A model generated the notes under the pieces. The model ran no database searches. It had not been told where the DNA came from and was given only the letters and a program-made list of their open reading frames with translations. A stretch of DNA of 64,000 bases from Bog-756 sp963806455 (GTDB lineage: Bacteria > Actinomycetota > Acidimicrobiia > Acidimicrobiales > RAAP-2), in the NCBI GenBank assembly GCA_963806455.1, contig CAWDXZ010000005.1:372001-436000 (forward strand), in the 5' to 3' direction. This document shows positions 51,447 to 61,077 of the stretch, one piece after another (position 1 is the stretch's first letter; every line of letters begins with the position of its first letter). The translations under genes were made by a program, and so were the position numbers.

Positions 51447-52165
51447 CCCGTCGAGCGGGCCAGGTCGGCCGGTCGGAACTTGCCCGTGCGCACCAGCACC
51501 CCACCGATACCCGAGGCCTGCGCCCCGAGCACGTCGGCGTCGATGTCGTCACCGACCATCAGGGCGTCCGCCGCCGCCACTCCCAGCGAGGCCAGCACCG
51601 CATGGAAGAAGGCGGGTGACGGCTTCCCCACGACGGTGGCGGACACCCCGGCCGCCTGCTCCAGTCCCACGATGAACGCCCCCATGTCGAGCTGGAGCCC
51701 CTCGGCGGTCTGCCAGGCGAAGTTGCGATGCATGGCAACCAGCGAGGCCCCGTCGACGAGGGCCTCGAAGGCCCGATCCAGCCGGTCGTAGGTGACCCCG
51801 GCACCGGCGCCGCCGGTCACCACGACGTCTGCACCCCGTTCGTCGGTGAGGGCGACCCCGTCGAGGTCCTCGCCGATCTCACCGTGATTGACCAACAGGC
51901 ACCGGGCGTCCGGGTGCCGCTCGACCAGGTACCCGGCGGCAGCTCGGGGTGCGGTGAACACTTCGTCGGGGTCGACTCCGAGCCCGGCTTCGGCGAGACG
52001 ATGCGCCACGGCGCGCCGGGAGGCCGAGGTGGTGTTGGTCACGAAGGCCGTCGGGAGACCCGTCGCACGCAGCTCGGCCAGGGCATCCTGCGCACCGGGC
52101 AGAGCCCTCCACGACACGGTGAGCACCCCGTCGATGTCACATAGCAGGGCGCGGACCCGGCTCAT
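51383..52165 (-). CDS. HAD-IIA family hydrolase (NagD/LHPP-like)
   Basis: A 260-residue phosphatase. Motif I LLCDIDGVLTVSWRALPGA, motif II FVTNTTSASRRAVAHRLAEA, the C2 cap in the middle, motif III Lys in VVGKPSPAFFHAVL and motif IV ALMVGDDIDADVLGAQASG. The DID rather than DxD-T start and size resemble the phospholysine/phosphohistidine phosphatase (LHPP) subgroup. Substrate unknown. Overlaps the helicase 3' end by 64 bp on the opposite strand. Confidence 0.9.
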   Translation of the reverse strand: MSRVRALLCDIDGVLTVSWRALPGAQDALAELRATGLPTAFVTNTTSASRRAVAHRLAEAGLGVDPDEVFTAPRAAAGYLVERHPDARCLLVNHGEIGEDLDGVALTDERGADVVVTGGAGAGVTYDRLDRAFEALVDGASLVAMHRNFAWQTAEGLQLDMGAFIVGLEQAAGVSATVVGKPSPAFFHAVLASLGVAAADALMVGDDIDADVLGAQASGIGGVLVRTGKFRPADLARSTGHPDHVVDSVADVPALLRALT

Positions 52166-52294
52166 GCATCAACGCTACTCGGGGGCACCTCCAGCGACCG
52201 GGCCCGTCTGATCGCTGATGAGTGCGTGCCCGTCGGCCGAGCGGCCGGTGAATGCCGCACCGAGCGCGATCCCTCGGACGGACCCGAGCGATCC

Positions 52295-53485
52295 TCAGGC
52301 CGGAGCCCCGGCCACGGTCACCAGGGCGCCGACCGCACCGGCGACGAGCAAGCCGCCGACGACGCCCCGGCGGACGGCGAAGAGCCAGATCAGTGCGCCC
52401 CCGAGGATGGGGACCTGCCACAAGTGGCCGAAGGCGAGCCCGAGTGGGATGGCAGAACCGGCGATGGCCCCGATGACGGCCGGCCCCGCCCCGGTGAGGA
52501 AGGCCTCGATGGTCCGGTTCGTCCGGATCTGGTGGAACCGGGGTCCTCCCAGGAGGATGAAGACGAACGAGGGGGTGAAGGCGACGAGGGCGGCGAGCAG
52601 GCCACCACCGAACCCGCCGGCGGCATAGCCGACGACGGCCACGGTCTGGACAACCGGCCCCGGGGTCACCTGGCCCAGTGCCACGGCGTTGAGGAACTGG
52701 GCGCCGGTCAACCAGTGGTAGGTGGTGACCGCGTCGTGCTGCATGAGGGGGATGATCACGAACCCACCCCCGTAGGAGAGGGCACCCACCTTGAAGGCCA
52801 CCCAGACCAGGGCGCCGAGCCCACCGGCGACCGCTCCGTGGGTGACGAGTGCCGGGGTGACCGCCCGGCTCCGCCCCGCCGAGTCGGGCCGGGCCCGGCG
52901 GCGGACGGCGATCTCGACCAGCCCACAGGCGAGGAGCACCAACACCAGGTAGGGGCCGACGGAGGCGGCGGACACGCCCCCGAGCAGGGCATAGGCACCC
53001 CAACGCCATCGCTGGGCCGGCGCCGGGCCGATGCGCGTCCAACTGGCCGGCACGAGCGTCGACGCGGCGTGCAGCGCCACGGCCGGCACCGCCGCCCCCG
53101 CCCCGGCCGCGGCCCCGAGCACCCAGTCCGGGGGATGCCCGGCCAGGAACACCGCCGAGAGGGCCAGGATGAGGATCAGCCCCGGAATGATGAAGCACGA
53201 GCCACCGAGCAGCGCACCGACCGGGCCCCGGAGCCGCCAGGCGCAGAAGATCGCCAGCTGCGTCGATGCCGGACCGGGCAGGAGGTTGGTGGTGGCCACG
53301 GCGTCTTCGAACTCCCGGGCGTCGATCCATCCCCGCTGCTCGACGCACAGCTTCCGCAGCAGCGCGATGTGGCTGGGTGGACCGCCGAAACCGATGCAGC
53401 CGAGACGGCCCCACTCCCTCGCGATGGTCCAGAGCGCAACCCCTGGCTCCCGCGCCCCTCGACCCGCACGGCTGTGGTCATCCAT
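52295..53485 (-). CDS. chrA: Chromate transporter ChrA
   Basis: A 396-residue membrane protein with two CHR domains, each beginning with the conserved F-G-GP/F-G-GG motifs: LGCIGFGGPPSHIALLRKLC and KVGALSYGGGFVIIPLMQHD; also NLLPGPASTQLAIFCAW and LGQVTPGPVVQTVAVVGYAA. About ten transmembrane helices. It would export chromate, possibly sulfate. It follows a PadR regulator gene by 2 bp, so the two form an operon. The 129 bp downstream (52166-52294) contain nothing recognisable. Confidence 0.93.
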   Translation of the reverse strand: MDDHSRAGRGAREPGVALWTIAREWGRLGCIGFGGPPSHIALLRKLCVEQRGWIDAREFEDAVATTNLLPGPASTQLAIFCAWRLRGPVGALLGGSCFIIPGLILILALSAVFLAGHPPDWVLGAAAGAGAAVPAVALHAASTLVPASWTRIGPAPAQRWRWGAYALLGGVSAASVGPYLVLVLLACGLVEIAVRRRARPDSAGRSRAVTPALVTHGAVAGGLGALVWVAFKVGALSYGGGFVIIPLMQHDAVTTYHWLTGAQFLNAVALGQVTPGPVVQTVAVVGYAAGGFGGGLLAALVAFTPSFVFILLGGPRFHQIRTNRTIEAFLTGAGPAVIGAIAGSAIPLGLAFGHLWQVPILGGALIWLFAVRRGVVGGLLVAGAVGALVTVAGAPA

Positions 53486-53487
53486 GC

Positions 53488-53787
53488 CTAGTGGTCCCCG
53501 AGGACCTCGGCGGCCAGCTCCCGTAGCTGGCGCTTGGTGGCGTCCAGGGTCCGCCGCCCCCGGGCGGTCGCCACGTAGGAACGTCGGGCCCGACCGTCGA
53601 CGACCTCCGCCTGCGAACGGAGCAGCCCTTCGGCCTCCATCCGGTGCAGGGTCGGGTACAGCGAACCAGGGCTGATCCGGTAGCCGTGCCGCGCCAGCTC
53701 GCCGGCCATCCAGGCTCCGTGCACCGCTCCCCGGGCGGCGTGGTGGAGGATGTGCAGACGTACCGCGCCACGAAGGAATTCCCGCAC
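53488..53787 (-). CDS. PadR family transcriptional regulator
   Basis: A 99-residue winged-helix repressor: FLRGAVRLHILHHAARGAVH, the recognition region ARHGYRISPGSLYPTLHRME and the wing VVDGRARRSYVATARGRRTL. Short form without a long C-terminal dimerisation helix. GTG start. Located directly upstream of chrA; PadR-ChrA pairs are common, and the regulator probably controls its own operon through the dyad at 53802. Confidence 0.92.
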   Translation of the reverse strand: MREFLRGAVRLHILHHAARGAVHGAWMAGELARHGYRISPGSLYPTLHRMEAEGLLRSQAEVVDGRARRSYVATARGRRTLDATKRQLRELAAEVLGDH

Positions 53788-53801
53788 GGACCCAGCCTAG
53801 C

Positions 53802-53816
53802 TATCGGATCGCGATA
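53802..53816. promoter_or_regulatory. Candidate PadR operator
   Basis: TATCG-GATCG-CGATA, 5-bp arms with 5-base spacer, followed by CGATATCG at 53812-53819. It starts 15 bp before the padR GTG, where a repressor would block transcription. PadR sites usually carry ATGT/ACAT half-sites, which are absent, so this is tentative. Confidence 0.35.
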
Positions 53817-53945
53817 TCGGAATCCGTAATCGGTTCCACCATACGGCGGGTGGGTCACCGCTCCTGCGACGGACCGGCCGACGTCATTCCTTCCTGGTGG
53901 GAGAGATGCCTCGCCGCGCCCCTGGTGAACGGTATCGTCAACCCG

Positions 53946-55073
53946 ATGAGCCAGGGGTCGACGCCGGCGACGCCGGGCCGAGGCGGTTCGACGCCCCCGG
54001 CCATCCTGTCCCGAAAACAAGCGCGTCGAGGCCGCGCCGGGCGCCGCCGGAACCGGTGGCTGGTGCTCGCCTCGGTGGCCGTGGTCGTCATCGCCGCCGC
54101 CGTGACCGTCGTCGTGGTCCGGCGCGGCAACACCGGGTCGACCCCCTCGGTCTCCGGGCCGGTCTGCCCCCTGACCGGAGGGGCGGCTCCAGGAGGAGCC
54201 GTCCCGTCCCGGCCGGCGCTGGCCGTCAAGGTCGGCAACTACACCGGCGACCGGCCGTCCGAGGGGCTGAATCAGGCCGACATCGTGTTCGAAGAACCGG
54301 TGGAAGGGGCCATCACCCGCCTGGTGGCCGTGTTCCACTGCCAGTCGCCGGCCCTGGTCGGGGACGTCCGTTCCGCCCGTGAGCCCGACGTCGGCATCCT
54401 CTCCCAGCTGTCCACCCCGATCTTCGCCCATGCCGGAGGCATCCAGCCGGTGCTGGCCCTGCTGGCCCAGGCCCCGGTCATCGACGCCAATGTCCTGGGC
54501 GGCGCGTCGGCCACCGTCGTCCACCCAGCCGGCCGGGTCGCCCCGTATTCCACCTTCGTCGAACCCCATGCCCTGTGGGACCTCCACTCGTCCGACACCA
54601 CACCGCCGGCTCCCCTGTTCGAGTACGCCTCGGGACTGCCGAAGGGCGCATCACCCGGTTCGGGCTCGACCGTGCACCTGCCCTTCTCCAGTTCGTCCGA
54701 CGTGACCTGGAAATGGGACCCGTCCAGCGGCCGCTACCTCCGCTCCTACTCGGGAACCCCGGACACGCTGGTCGACGGCACGCAGACGGCGTCGGTCAAC
54801 GTGGTGGTCATGACCGTCCACACCCTCACCGGGCCATGGGTGGAGAGCAGTGGCGGGACCAGGGAGGTGGAGGTGGTCGCCACCGGTTCCGGGCCTCTGG
54901 TCGTCCTGGAGGGCGGTGCGGAGGTCAGAGGGACATGGAGCCGGTCCAGCCTCACCCGCCCCGCCGCACTCACCGGCTCGGACGGTGCTCCGATCACCCT
55001 CCAGCCCGGGAACACATGGGTCGAGCTGGTCCCCGACGGGATCCCGGTGACGACCACCGCGTCCGGGCCGTAG
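53946..55073 (+). CDS. DUF3048 domain protein, membrane-anchored
   Basis: A ~375-residue protein with an Arg-rich cytoplasmic start, one transmembrane helix (WLVLASVAVVVIAAAVTVVV, about 39-58) and an extracellular DUF3048 (YerB-like) region: ALAVKVGNYTGDRPSEGLNQ, ADIVFEEPVEGAITRLVAVF and GDVRSAREPDVGILSQLSTP. The C-terminal part, with VDGTQTASVNVVVMTVHTLT, is the second DUF3048 half. Role unknown, probably envelope-related. ATG at 53946 is chosen; the open frame extends to 53850. Confidence 0.88.
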   Translation: MSQGSTPATPGRGGSTPPAILSRKQARRGRAGRRRNRWLVLASVAVVVIAAAVTVVVVRRGNTGSTPSVSGPVCPLTGGAAPGGAVPSRPALAVKVGNYTGDRPSEGLNQADIVFEEPVEGAITRLVAVFHCQSPALVGDVRSAREPDVGILSQLSTPIFAHAGGIQPVLALLAQAPVIDANVLGGASATVVHPAGRVAPYSTFVEPHALWDLHSSDTTPPAPLFEYASGLPKGASPGSGSTVHLPFSSSSDVTWKWDPSSGRYLRSYSGTPDTLVDGTQTASVNVVVMTVHTLTGPWVESSGGTREVEVVATGSGPLVVLEGGAEVRGTWSRSSLTRPAALTGSDGAPITLQPGNTWVELVPDGIPVTTTASGP

Positions 55074-55084
55074 CCGGCGGCGAG

Positions 55085-55462
55085 TCAGGTGGCGCCGGGG
55101 AAGCGGCGATTGGCTGTTGCGCCGCCCCACGCGAGCCGGCCACCTGAGCCTCGTAGCAGCCCGGTGAGGATCATGAGGGCATCGACCCCGCCGTCGGGCA
55201 CGCACAGGGCTTCGGTCCGGAGCTCGAAGGCGCGTCCACCCTCTTCGATCAGCTCCTCGACAACGCCGATCAAGTTGACAGCCGTCGCTCCGTCGAGCGT
55301 GCCCCCGAGCCGGATGGTGGACGCATCGCACCCGACGTCGATGGAGACCTGGAGGGCCACATCCCGCTTCCAAGCAGTGTGCTCCTCGCACTGCCGTGCA
55401 CAGCCGGCAGGGCACCCTGTGCCGCACAGGGCGGCCACATCGACCGGGTGACCGCGGACCAT
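55085..55462 (-). CDS. STAS-like protein with Cys-rich N-terminus
   Basis: About 125 residues. The C-terminal 85 residues have the alternating strand/helix pattern of an anti-anti-sigma (STAS) domain: VALQVSIDVGCDASTIRLGG, TAVNLIGVVEELIEEGGRAF and DGGVDALMILTGLLRGSGGR. The usual phosphorylatable Ser/Thr is replaced by Gly or Asp at the expected loop (PDGGVDAL). The N-terminus has CGTGCPAGCARQC, a possible metal site. Start uncertain: ATG 55462 chosen; ATG 55516 and TTG 55558 are in frame. The 171-bp gap to the next gene shows no feature. Confidence 0.65.
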   Translation of the reverse strand: MVRGHPVDVAALCGTGCPAGCARQCEEHTAWKRDVALQVSIDVGCDASTIRLGGTLDGATAVNLIGVVEELIEEGGRAFELRTEALCVPDGGVDALMILTGLLRGSGGRLAWGGATANRRFPGAT

Positions 55463-55729
55463 CCCCGCCCGCCTCGTGCCGGTGCGGCGACTCGGGCTTC
55501 GGGCGGTTGGGGCCATCGCGCCATCATCCGGCGACTGTCGCCGCCGGACAAGAGTCAAAGGTCACGAACGACGCCCGCCCGGACGCCGCTCTGCCCAGGA
55601 AGACCATGATTACATCATTGTGGTGTTACAAGCCTCGTCGGGGCCCCCGAGCTCCGGTCGGCGGAGTGGCGCGGCGGTTCGAGAGGATGGAGCTCGACGG
55701 ACCGTCTCGGAGAGGGCCCGCCGACCCGG

Positions 55730-58147
55730 TCAGCTCGGGACGCGGTGGTGCCTGCGCTGGCCGGCCGCGACCCTGAGGAGCCGGTCGACCGCGTCCGGCT
55801 CGAGCGGCCGGGAGAACAGGAATCCCTGCCCGATGTCGACGCGCTCGGCCCTGAGCTGCACGAGCTGCTCCTCGTTCTCGATCCCCTCGGCGATGATCCG
55901 GAGCTCGAGCACCCTGCCCAACTGGACCAGGGTGTGGACGATGGCCGCCGACTCAGAGGAGTCGGCGATCCCCGACACGAACGACTGGTCGATCTTCAGG
56001 ACGTCAATGGGGAACTGTCGCAGGTAGGCGAGCGACGAGTAGCCGGTGCCGAAGTCATCGATGGCGATACCCACCCCGATGGCCTTCAAGAGCGTGAGCC
56101 GGGCCAGGGTGGCCTGGACATCGTGCATCAGGGCGGTCTCGGTGAGCTCCAGGACCAGCCGGGACGGATCGAGGCCACTCGCCTCGAGAGCGCCGTGGAC
56201 ATCGTCGACGATGCGATCGCGCTCGAGCTGCACAGCCGAGACATTGACGGACACGGTGACCACCTGACCCTGACGCTGCCAGGCTGCTCCTTGCCGGCAG
56301 GCCTCCTCGAGCACCCATTGACCGACGGGCACGATGAGGCCACTCGATTCGAGGGCCGGAATGAACTCCCCGGGTGACACGACGCCCCGCTCCGGGTGGC
56401 GCCAGCGGATGAGCGCCTCCACGCCGGTGACGGCTCCTGAGGCCAAATCGACGGTGGGTTGATAGAGCAGGAAGAACTGCCCATTCTCGAGGGCCCGATG
56501 GAGATCGACCTCGAGATGTCGATGGTCGTCGACCGACTCCTGCATCGAGTGGGAGAAGAGCACGGCACAGTGCTTGCCGGCCGCCTTCGCCTGGTACAGC
56601 GCGATGTCCGCATCCCGCAACAACTCGTCCGGTGTGGTCCGGTCACCCTGAGCAATGCCGATGCTTGCCGTCACCGCCAGCGGGACGTCACTGTCGGCGA
56701 TCTCGAAGGGAGCCCGGAGGGCATCGAGGATCCGCTCGGCTACCACCTCGGCACCGGTGCGCAGGGAAGCCCCCTCGGCCAGCACGACGAACTCGTCCCC
56801 ACCCAGGCGCCCGACCGTGTCCCCCTCCCGTAGGATGTCGCCCAGCCGGGCTCCCACACCCGACAGGAGCTGGTCCCCGGCCTTGTGGCCGAGAGTGTCG
56901 TTGATGTCCTTGAAGTCGTCCAGGTCGAGGAAGAAGGCCGCAATCGGCGACTGCTCCCTCCTGGCGCGAGCCAGCATCTGGCCGGCGCGGTCGAGGATGA
57001 GCGCCCGGTTGGGCAGGCCGGTCAGCGAGTCATGGAAGGCCTGGTGGTGGAGCTCGTCCGTCCGTTCCCGCACGAGCTGGAGAGCTCGTGAGCGGCTGGT
57101 CCCGAGCACGTAGAGCACGATACCGAGGGAAAGGCTGACCACGATGCCGGCCAGCAGCAGAGCGAGGGCGTACCGGTCGGTGAAGGTTCCGTCGCCACTG
57201 GCCGTTCCGGACACCTGGACGTGCCACCCGTTGCCCAGCCCGATGACGGCCGACTGCGCCCCCGACGGCGGCGAGCCGGCTCGGAAGGCGACGGCGGAAG
57301 GCCCGGTTCCATACCGCAAGGAGACGGCCGTCGATGGATGGTCGGCCAGGGCGGTGGCCAGGACCACGCTCGGAAGAATGGAGGTCCCGGTCCATCCGAT
57401 GAACGCGTCACGACGGGCCTGGACGGTGCCCGGCACCGCGCCGCCGCGATACACGGGCGTCCCGAGCACCAGCTCCGCGCTCTTTCCCGTCCCGTAGGGG
57501 ACGTACGCGGCCTGCCCGCTGTCACGGGCCTTCAGCAGCTGTGGGCCCAACTCGGTGTCACAGAAGTCGAATCCGGCCGGGGTGGTCGATGGGGTTCGTG
57601 ACTGCGTGGCGGTGGCCAGGCAGTAATAGGGACGGTTGCCCGGTGGGGTGACCTGGAAGGTGCCGTCGGCAGCGAGCGGGCCAGTCGGATCGGCGATGGC
57701 CCGGGATGAGAAGGCGCTCAGCTGGGACGACGGGACCAGGGCCAATTCGGCGACGCCCACCACTTCTGGATACCGCTCGAAGGCCCGGACCGAGCTCGTC
57801 CATTGGACGAACTCGGCCTGGGTGGCATTCGGATCTCGGACCGCGAATCCACCGGCGGAGACCACCAGATCCTGTTCGTGCTGGATGGCCAGCTTGAGGG
57901 TCGAGGCGATCTCCGTCGACGTCGCCAGAAAGCTCTCGCGCGAGTGCTGGGCCTGGCTGCGCGCCACTGCTCGGGCTCCGAGGAACGAGCCGAGGGTGCC
58001 GACCATGACCAGCGCGGCGGCCAGCAGCCAGATGGGAAGCGGCGGACCTCCCGGGTTCCCCGCCGTTGGCATCTGTGGCGCCATCCCAGTCTTCCTATCC
58101 GGATCGTCGGGACCCTGGGACGAAACCTCGTTCCCTGCCTGTGCCAA
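55730..58147 (-). CDS. Membrane GGDEF-EAL protein with CHASE-like sensor
   Basis: An 805-residue c-di-GMP enzyme. TM1 (about 37-60), CHASE-like extracellular domain (about 61-320, with RAFERYPEVVGVAELALVPS), TM2 (about 326-348), GGDEF domain with intact GGDEF (449-453) and the RxxD inhibitory site (440-443), then EAL domain with EAL (577-579) and DDFGTGYSSLAYLR (697-710). Both synthesis and hydrolysis motifs appear intact. The ligand sensed outside is unknown; CHASE domains often bind small adenine- or peptide-like signals. ATG at 58084 is an alternative start. The 156-bp gap upstream (58148-58303) shows nothing. Confidence 0.93.
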   Translation of the reverse strand: MAQAGNEVSSQGPDDPDRKTGMAPQMPTAGNPGGPPLPIWLLAAALVMVGTLGSFLGARAVARSQAQHSRESFLATSTEIASTLKLAIQHEQDLVVSAGGFAVRDPNATQAEFVQWTSSVRAFERYPEVVGVAELALVPSSQLSAFSSRAIADPTGPLAADGTFQVTPPGNRPYYCLATATQSRTPSTTPAGFDFCDTELGPQLLKARDSGQAAYVPYGTGKSAELVLGTPVYRGGAVPGTVQARRDAFIGWTGTSILPSVVLATALADHPSTAVSLRYGTGPSAVAFRAGSPPSGAQSAVIGLGNGWHVQVSGTASGDGTFTDRYALALLLAGIVVSLSLGIVLYVLGTSRSRALQLVRERTDELHHQAFHDSLTGLPNRALILDRAGQMLARARREQSPIAAFFLDLDDFKDINDTLGHKAGDQLLSGVGARLGDILREGDTVGRLGGDEFVVLAEGASLRTGAEVVAERILDALRAPFEIADSDVPLAVTASIGIAQGDRTTPDELLRDADIALYQAKAAGKHCAVLFSHSMQESVDDHRHLEVDLHRALENGQFFLLYQPTVDLASGAVTGVEALIRWRHPERGVVSPGEFIPALESSGLIVPVGQWVLEEACRQGAAWQRQGQVVTVSVNVSAVQLERDRIVDDVHGALEASGLDPSRLVLELTETALMHDVQATLARLTLLKAIGVGIAIDDFGTGYSSLAYLRQFPIDVLKIDQSFVSGIADSSESAAIVHTLVQLGRVLELRIIAEGIENEEQLVQLRAERVDIGQGFLFSRPLEPDAVDRLLRVAAGQRRHHRVPS

Positions 58148-58303
58148 CGGAGCGATCGGCGACGGGAGGATCCACAGCTATGGCATCGACTCCACACCGC
58201 CGGACCTTGAGTTCAGCGCCTGCCGGGCGAGCGGCCCGGCCACCCGAAGTGCCGTTCGACCGGCAGTTCGGCGGACGGCGGTGAAGGCCCGCCCGACACC
58301 GGC

Positions 58304-58879
58304 TCAGCCCAACTGGGCCAGCCAGCCGACGACGGTGTCGGCTACCTCGACTTCTCGCCTCCTCAGCGAGTGGTCGCCGTCCACGAGGACCAGGGCGACG
58401 GGCGCCGGAATGGCCGCCGTCTCCCGTTCCAGCTCGTCCGGGGTGCCGAACGCGTCCCGCCGACCCGACACGAAGAGACAGGGTACGTGAAGGTCGGGAA
58501 AGTGAGCGGTTCGGAGGCGGTCCGGCCGGCCGGGAGGATGCAGCGGGTAGCTGATGAGCACCAGGGCGGCCACCTCCAAGCCCTCTGCCACCGCCATCGA
58601 GCACATCCGGCCTCCCATGGAGCGCCCACCCACCGCCACCCGGTCGGCCGCAAGACCGAGCCGGCCGGCGAGCTCCGACGCCGCAGTACGGACCGTTCGG
58701 ATGCACACCTCGGGCGGATCTGGGCGGCGCCTCCCCGCCGCCTGTCCGGGGAATTCGACCCGCTCGACGACGATGCCCAGCCGGGTGACGGCGTGGTCGA
58801 TCGCCACCAGTCCCGACTGGTCGCGTCTGGCACTGGCCCCCGGTGTCAGCACGAGGCCGGCGGGGCCCGATCCGGTCAT
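58304..58879 (-). CDS. Alpha/beta hydrolase (dienelactone hydrolase/TEX30-like)
   Basis: A 191-residue small hydrolase. Nucleophile elbow VGGRSMGGRMCSMAVAEG (GRSMGG), acid in FVSGRRDAFGTPDELE and His in VLVDGDHSLRRREVEVADT. The N-terminus LVLTPGASARRDQSGLVAID supplies the oxyanion region. The short form resembles KANL3/TEX30-like hydrolases. Substrate unknown. Divergent from the SDR gene, 99 bp away. Confidence 0.88.
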   Translation of the reverse strand: MTGSGPAGLVLTPGASARRDQSGLVAIDHAVTRLGIVVERVEFPGQAAGRRRPDPPEVCIRTVRTAASELAGRLGLAADRVAVGGRSMGGRMCSMAVAEGLEVAALVLISYPLHPPGRPDRLRTAHFPDLHVPCLFVSGRRDAFGTPDELERETAAIPAPVALVLVDGDHSLRRREVEVADTVVGWLAQLG

Positions 58880-58978
58880 CCGACCATCATGGACCCTGCT
58901 GCGGCCGAGGTCGCCCGCGGTCAAACGCGGTTGAGAGCCCGACCGGCAAGACTGGTGGGCGAAATGGACCGGAGTCGG

Positions 58979-59778
58979 ATGACCGAAGGACGGGTGGCCG
59001 GCAAGGTGGCCATGGTGACGGGGGGCGCCGGCGGCATCGGCGGAGCGACGGCCCGCGCCTTGTCGGAAGAGGGCGCCTCCGTGGTGGTCGTCGACATCGA
59101 TGGCGAGGGGGCCGCACTGGTCGTCGACGTGGTCGAGGCGTCGGGTGGGACGGCCATGGCGATCCGGGCCGATCTCTCGGAGGAGTCCGAGGTGACATCG
59201 GTGGTCAGCTCGGCCGTCGGCAGGTTCGGCCGGCTCGACGTCCTGCACAACAACGCCGCTCTGACCGAGTCCGATTCCTGAGCCGTGACACCCGGGTGAC
59301 CGACCTGACCCTGGACGTGTGGGAGAGGGCCATGGCCGTCAACCTTCGGAGCCAGATGCTGACCTGCAAGCACGCCATTCCCGAAATGGTGAGGCACGGT
59401 GGTGGCTCGATCATCAACATGTCGTCTGGAGCATCTCTCAGGGGTGACCGGAGCCGCACCGCCTACGGCGTGTCCAAGGCCGGCGTCAACACGTTGACGA
59501 TGTACGTCGCCACCGGGCACGGGAAGCAGGGGGTCCGGGTCAACACCATCGTGCCCGGCCTGATCCTCACCGATGCGGTCAGGGCTCACCTGACCGAGGA
59601 CATCGTGGCGGCCCTGGGCCGTTCGACGCTCACCCCCTACCTCGGCGATCCGGATGACGTCGCCAATCTCGTCGTGTTCCTGGCGTCGGAGGAGTCCCGA
59701 TACATCACCGGACAGATGATCGTCATCGACGGCGGCATGTCCGCCCATGTCGGACTGGTCGGGACGGAGCGAGGATGA
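58979..59778 (+). pseudogene. Short-chain dehydrogenase/reductase, frameshifted
   Basis: About 266 residues if repaired. NAD(P) motif KVAMVTGGAGGIGGATARAL, then FGRLDVLHNNAALTESD; the frame meets TGA at 59279 just after. The protein continues FLSRDTRVTDLTLDVWERAM, with the catalytic GSIINMSSGASLRGDRSRTA YGVSK region and FLASEESRYITGQMIVIDGG, in the next frame. One T missing near 59273 explains it. ATG 58979 has GGAG upstream; ATG 58964 is an alternative. Substrate unknown. Confidence 0.82.
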
Positions 59779-59792
59779 GTTAGCGTCCCACC

Positions 59793-60713
59793 GTGCGGTT
59801 CGCCGTGACCTACCCCCTCATCGCCCATCCCTACAACCCCGAGCTCCTGTCCAGGGGCGCCCTCGAGCAATTCTGTCGGACGGCCGAGGACAGCGGCTTC
59901 GACGGCGTCGGGTTCACCGACCATCCCGCGCCCACGACCAAGTGGCTGCAAGGCGGGGGGCACGATGCGCTGGACCCATTCGTGGCGCTCGCCTTCTGTG
60001 CCGCCGTGACCGAGCGGATCCGGCTCATCCCGAACATCGTGGTGCTCCCCTACCGCCATCCGTTGGTCGTGGCCAAAATGGTGGCAACCCTCGACGTGCT
60101 CTCCGAGGGACGGTTCACGCTCGCCGTCGCCACGGGTTACCTGCGGGGTGAGTACCGAGCGCTGGGTGTGGAGTTCGAGCAGCGTAACGCGCTGTTCGAC
60201 CAAGCCGTCGAAGTCATCCGAGGCGTCTGGTCGGAGAGCGAGTTCACCTACGACGGGGTCGGGGTCGCGGCCCACAGCCTCGCCGCCAATCCCAAGCCGT
60301 CTCCCATGCCACCCCTCTGGATCGGTGGGAACAGCCAGCGGTCCCGCCGGCGGGTGGCTCGCTACGGGGACGGCTGGACCCCCTTTCCGGCACCCCGGAC
60401 GATGTCCAGGACGACCAAGACCGCTCCCCTCGAAACGGTCGCGGACCTGGCCGGGATGCTCGACGAGCTGTGGCGTTTCGTCGATGAGGCAGGCCGGGAC
60501 CGATCCGAGATCGATATCGCCTTCGCAACACCGGACGGGGGAACGGCAGGTAGTAATCCATTCGACCCCGCGGCACAGCTCTCGGGGCTGGCGGGACTGG
60601 CCGACATAGGTGTGACCTGGGCGCACACCAGTGTGCCCGGTGACTCACTGGCCCACGCCCTCGAATCCCTTCAGCAGTACGGCGAGACGGTCATCGGTCC
60701 ATCACGGGCCTGA
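59793..60713 (+). CDS. LLM class (F420-dependent type) oxidoreductase
   Basis: A 306-residue luciferase-like monooxygenase-fold protein. CRTAEDSGFDGVGFTDHPAP, IRLIPNIVVLPYRHPLVVAK, LDVLSEGRFTLAVATGYLRG and PPLWIGGNSQRSRRRVARYG are standard blocks of TIGR03619-type F420-dependent oxidoreductases. F420 rather than FMN use is inferred from similarity. GTG start, 14 bp after the SDR stop; probably co-transcribed with the SDR. Confidence 0.88.
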   Translation: MRFAVTYPLIAHPYNPELLSRGALEQFCRTAEDSGFDGVGFTDHPAPTTKWLQGGGHDALDPFVALAFCAAVTERIRLIPNIVVLPYRHPLVVAKMVATLDVLSEGRFTLAVATGYLRGEYRALGVEFEQRNALFDQAVEVIRGVWSESEFTYDGVGVAAHSLAANPKPSPMPPLWIGGNSQRSRRRVARYGDGWTPFPAPRTMSRTTKTAPLETVADLAGMLDELWRFVDEAGRDRSEIDIAFATPDGGTAGSNPFDPAAQLSGLAGLADIGVTWAHTSVPGDSLAHALESLQQYGETVIGPSRA

Positions 60714-61077
60714 AACCCCTCGAGGCGGGTCGACCGTTGTCGGCGGGTGTCGCTCCGTCGGGTACCTCGTCCATCCGACCGGTCGGCCACCAAATGCAAG
60801 GACTGCCGTGGCCCGGCTCGGCCCCGAGGCCTGATCCGATCCGGAGGGCCCTTCCCCTGACGGCATCGCTCCCGCTGAGGTGCCGATGGCGATGGGGAGC
60901 GGATGGCGAAGGACCGGTCAGCCGTCAAGGGAATCGTCCGCCGGCCGTCCCTGGGTCGAGACGGCCGGATGAAAGAAATGTTCACCAAAAGTTCATTGTG
61001 CTGTAACGTTCGAATGGCGCGTGACGCACCGGCGCGTTGGGGGGTTCGACACAGCCGACGGCAGATGGAGAGTCATC
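60714..61077 (+). promoter_or_regulatory. 364-bp intergenic region with candidate promoter for the sugar ABC operon
   Basis: No gene is visible. TTCACC at 60981-60986 and TAACGT at 61004-61009 are 17 bp apart and could be -35/-10 elements; the surrounding 60965-61015 is AT-richer than the rest. The substrate-binding protein starts at 61078. No operator palindrome was recognised. Confidence 0.35.
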
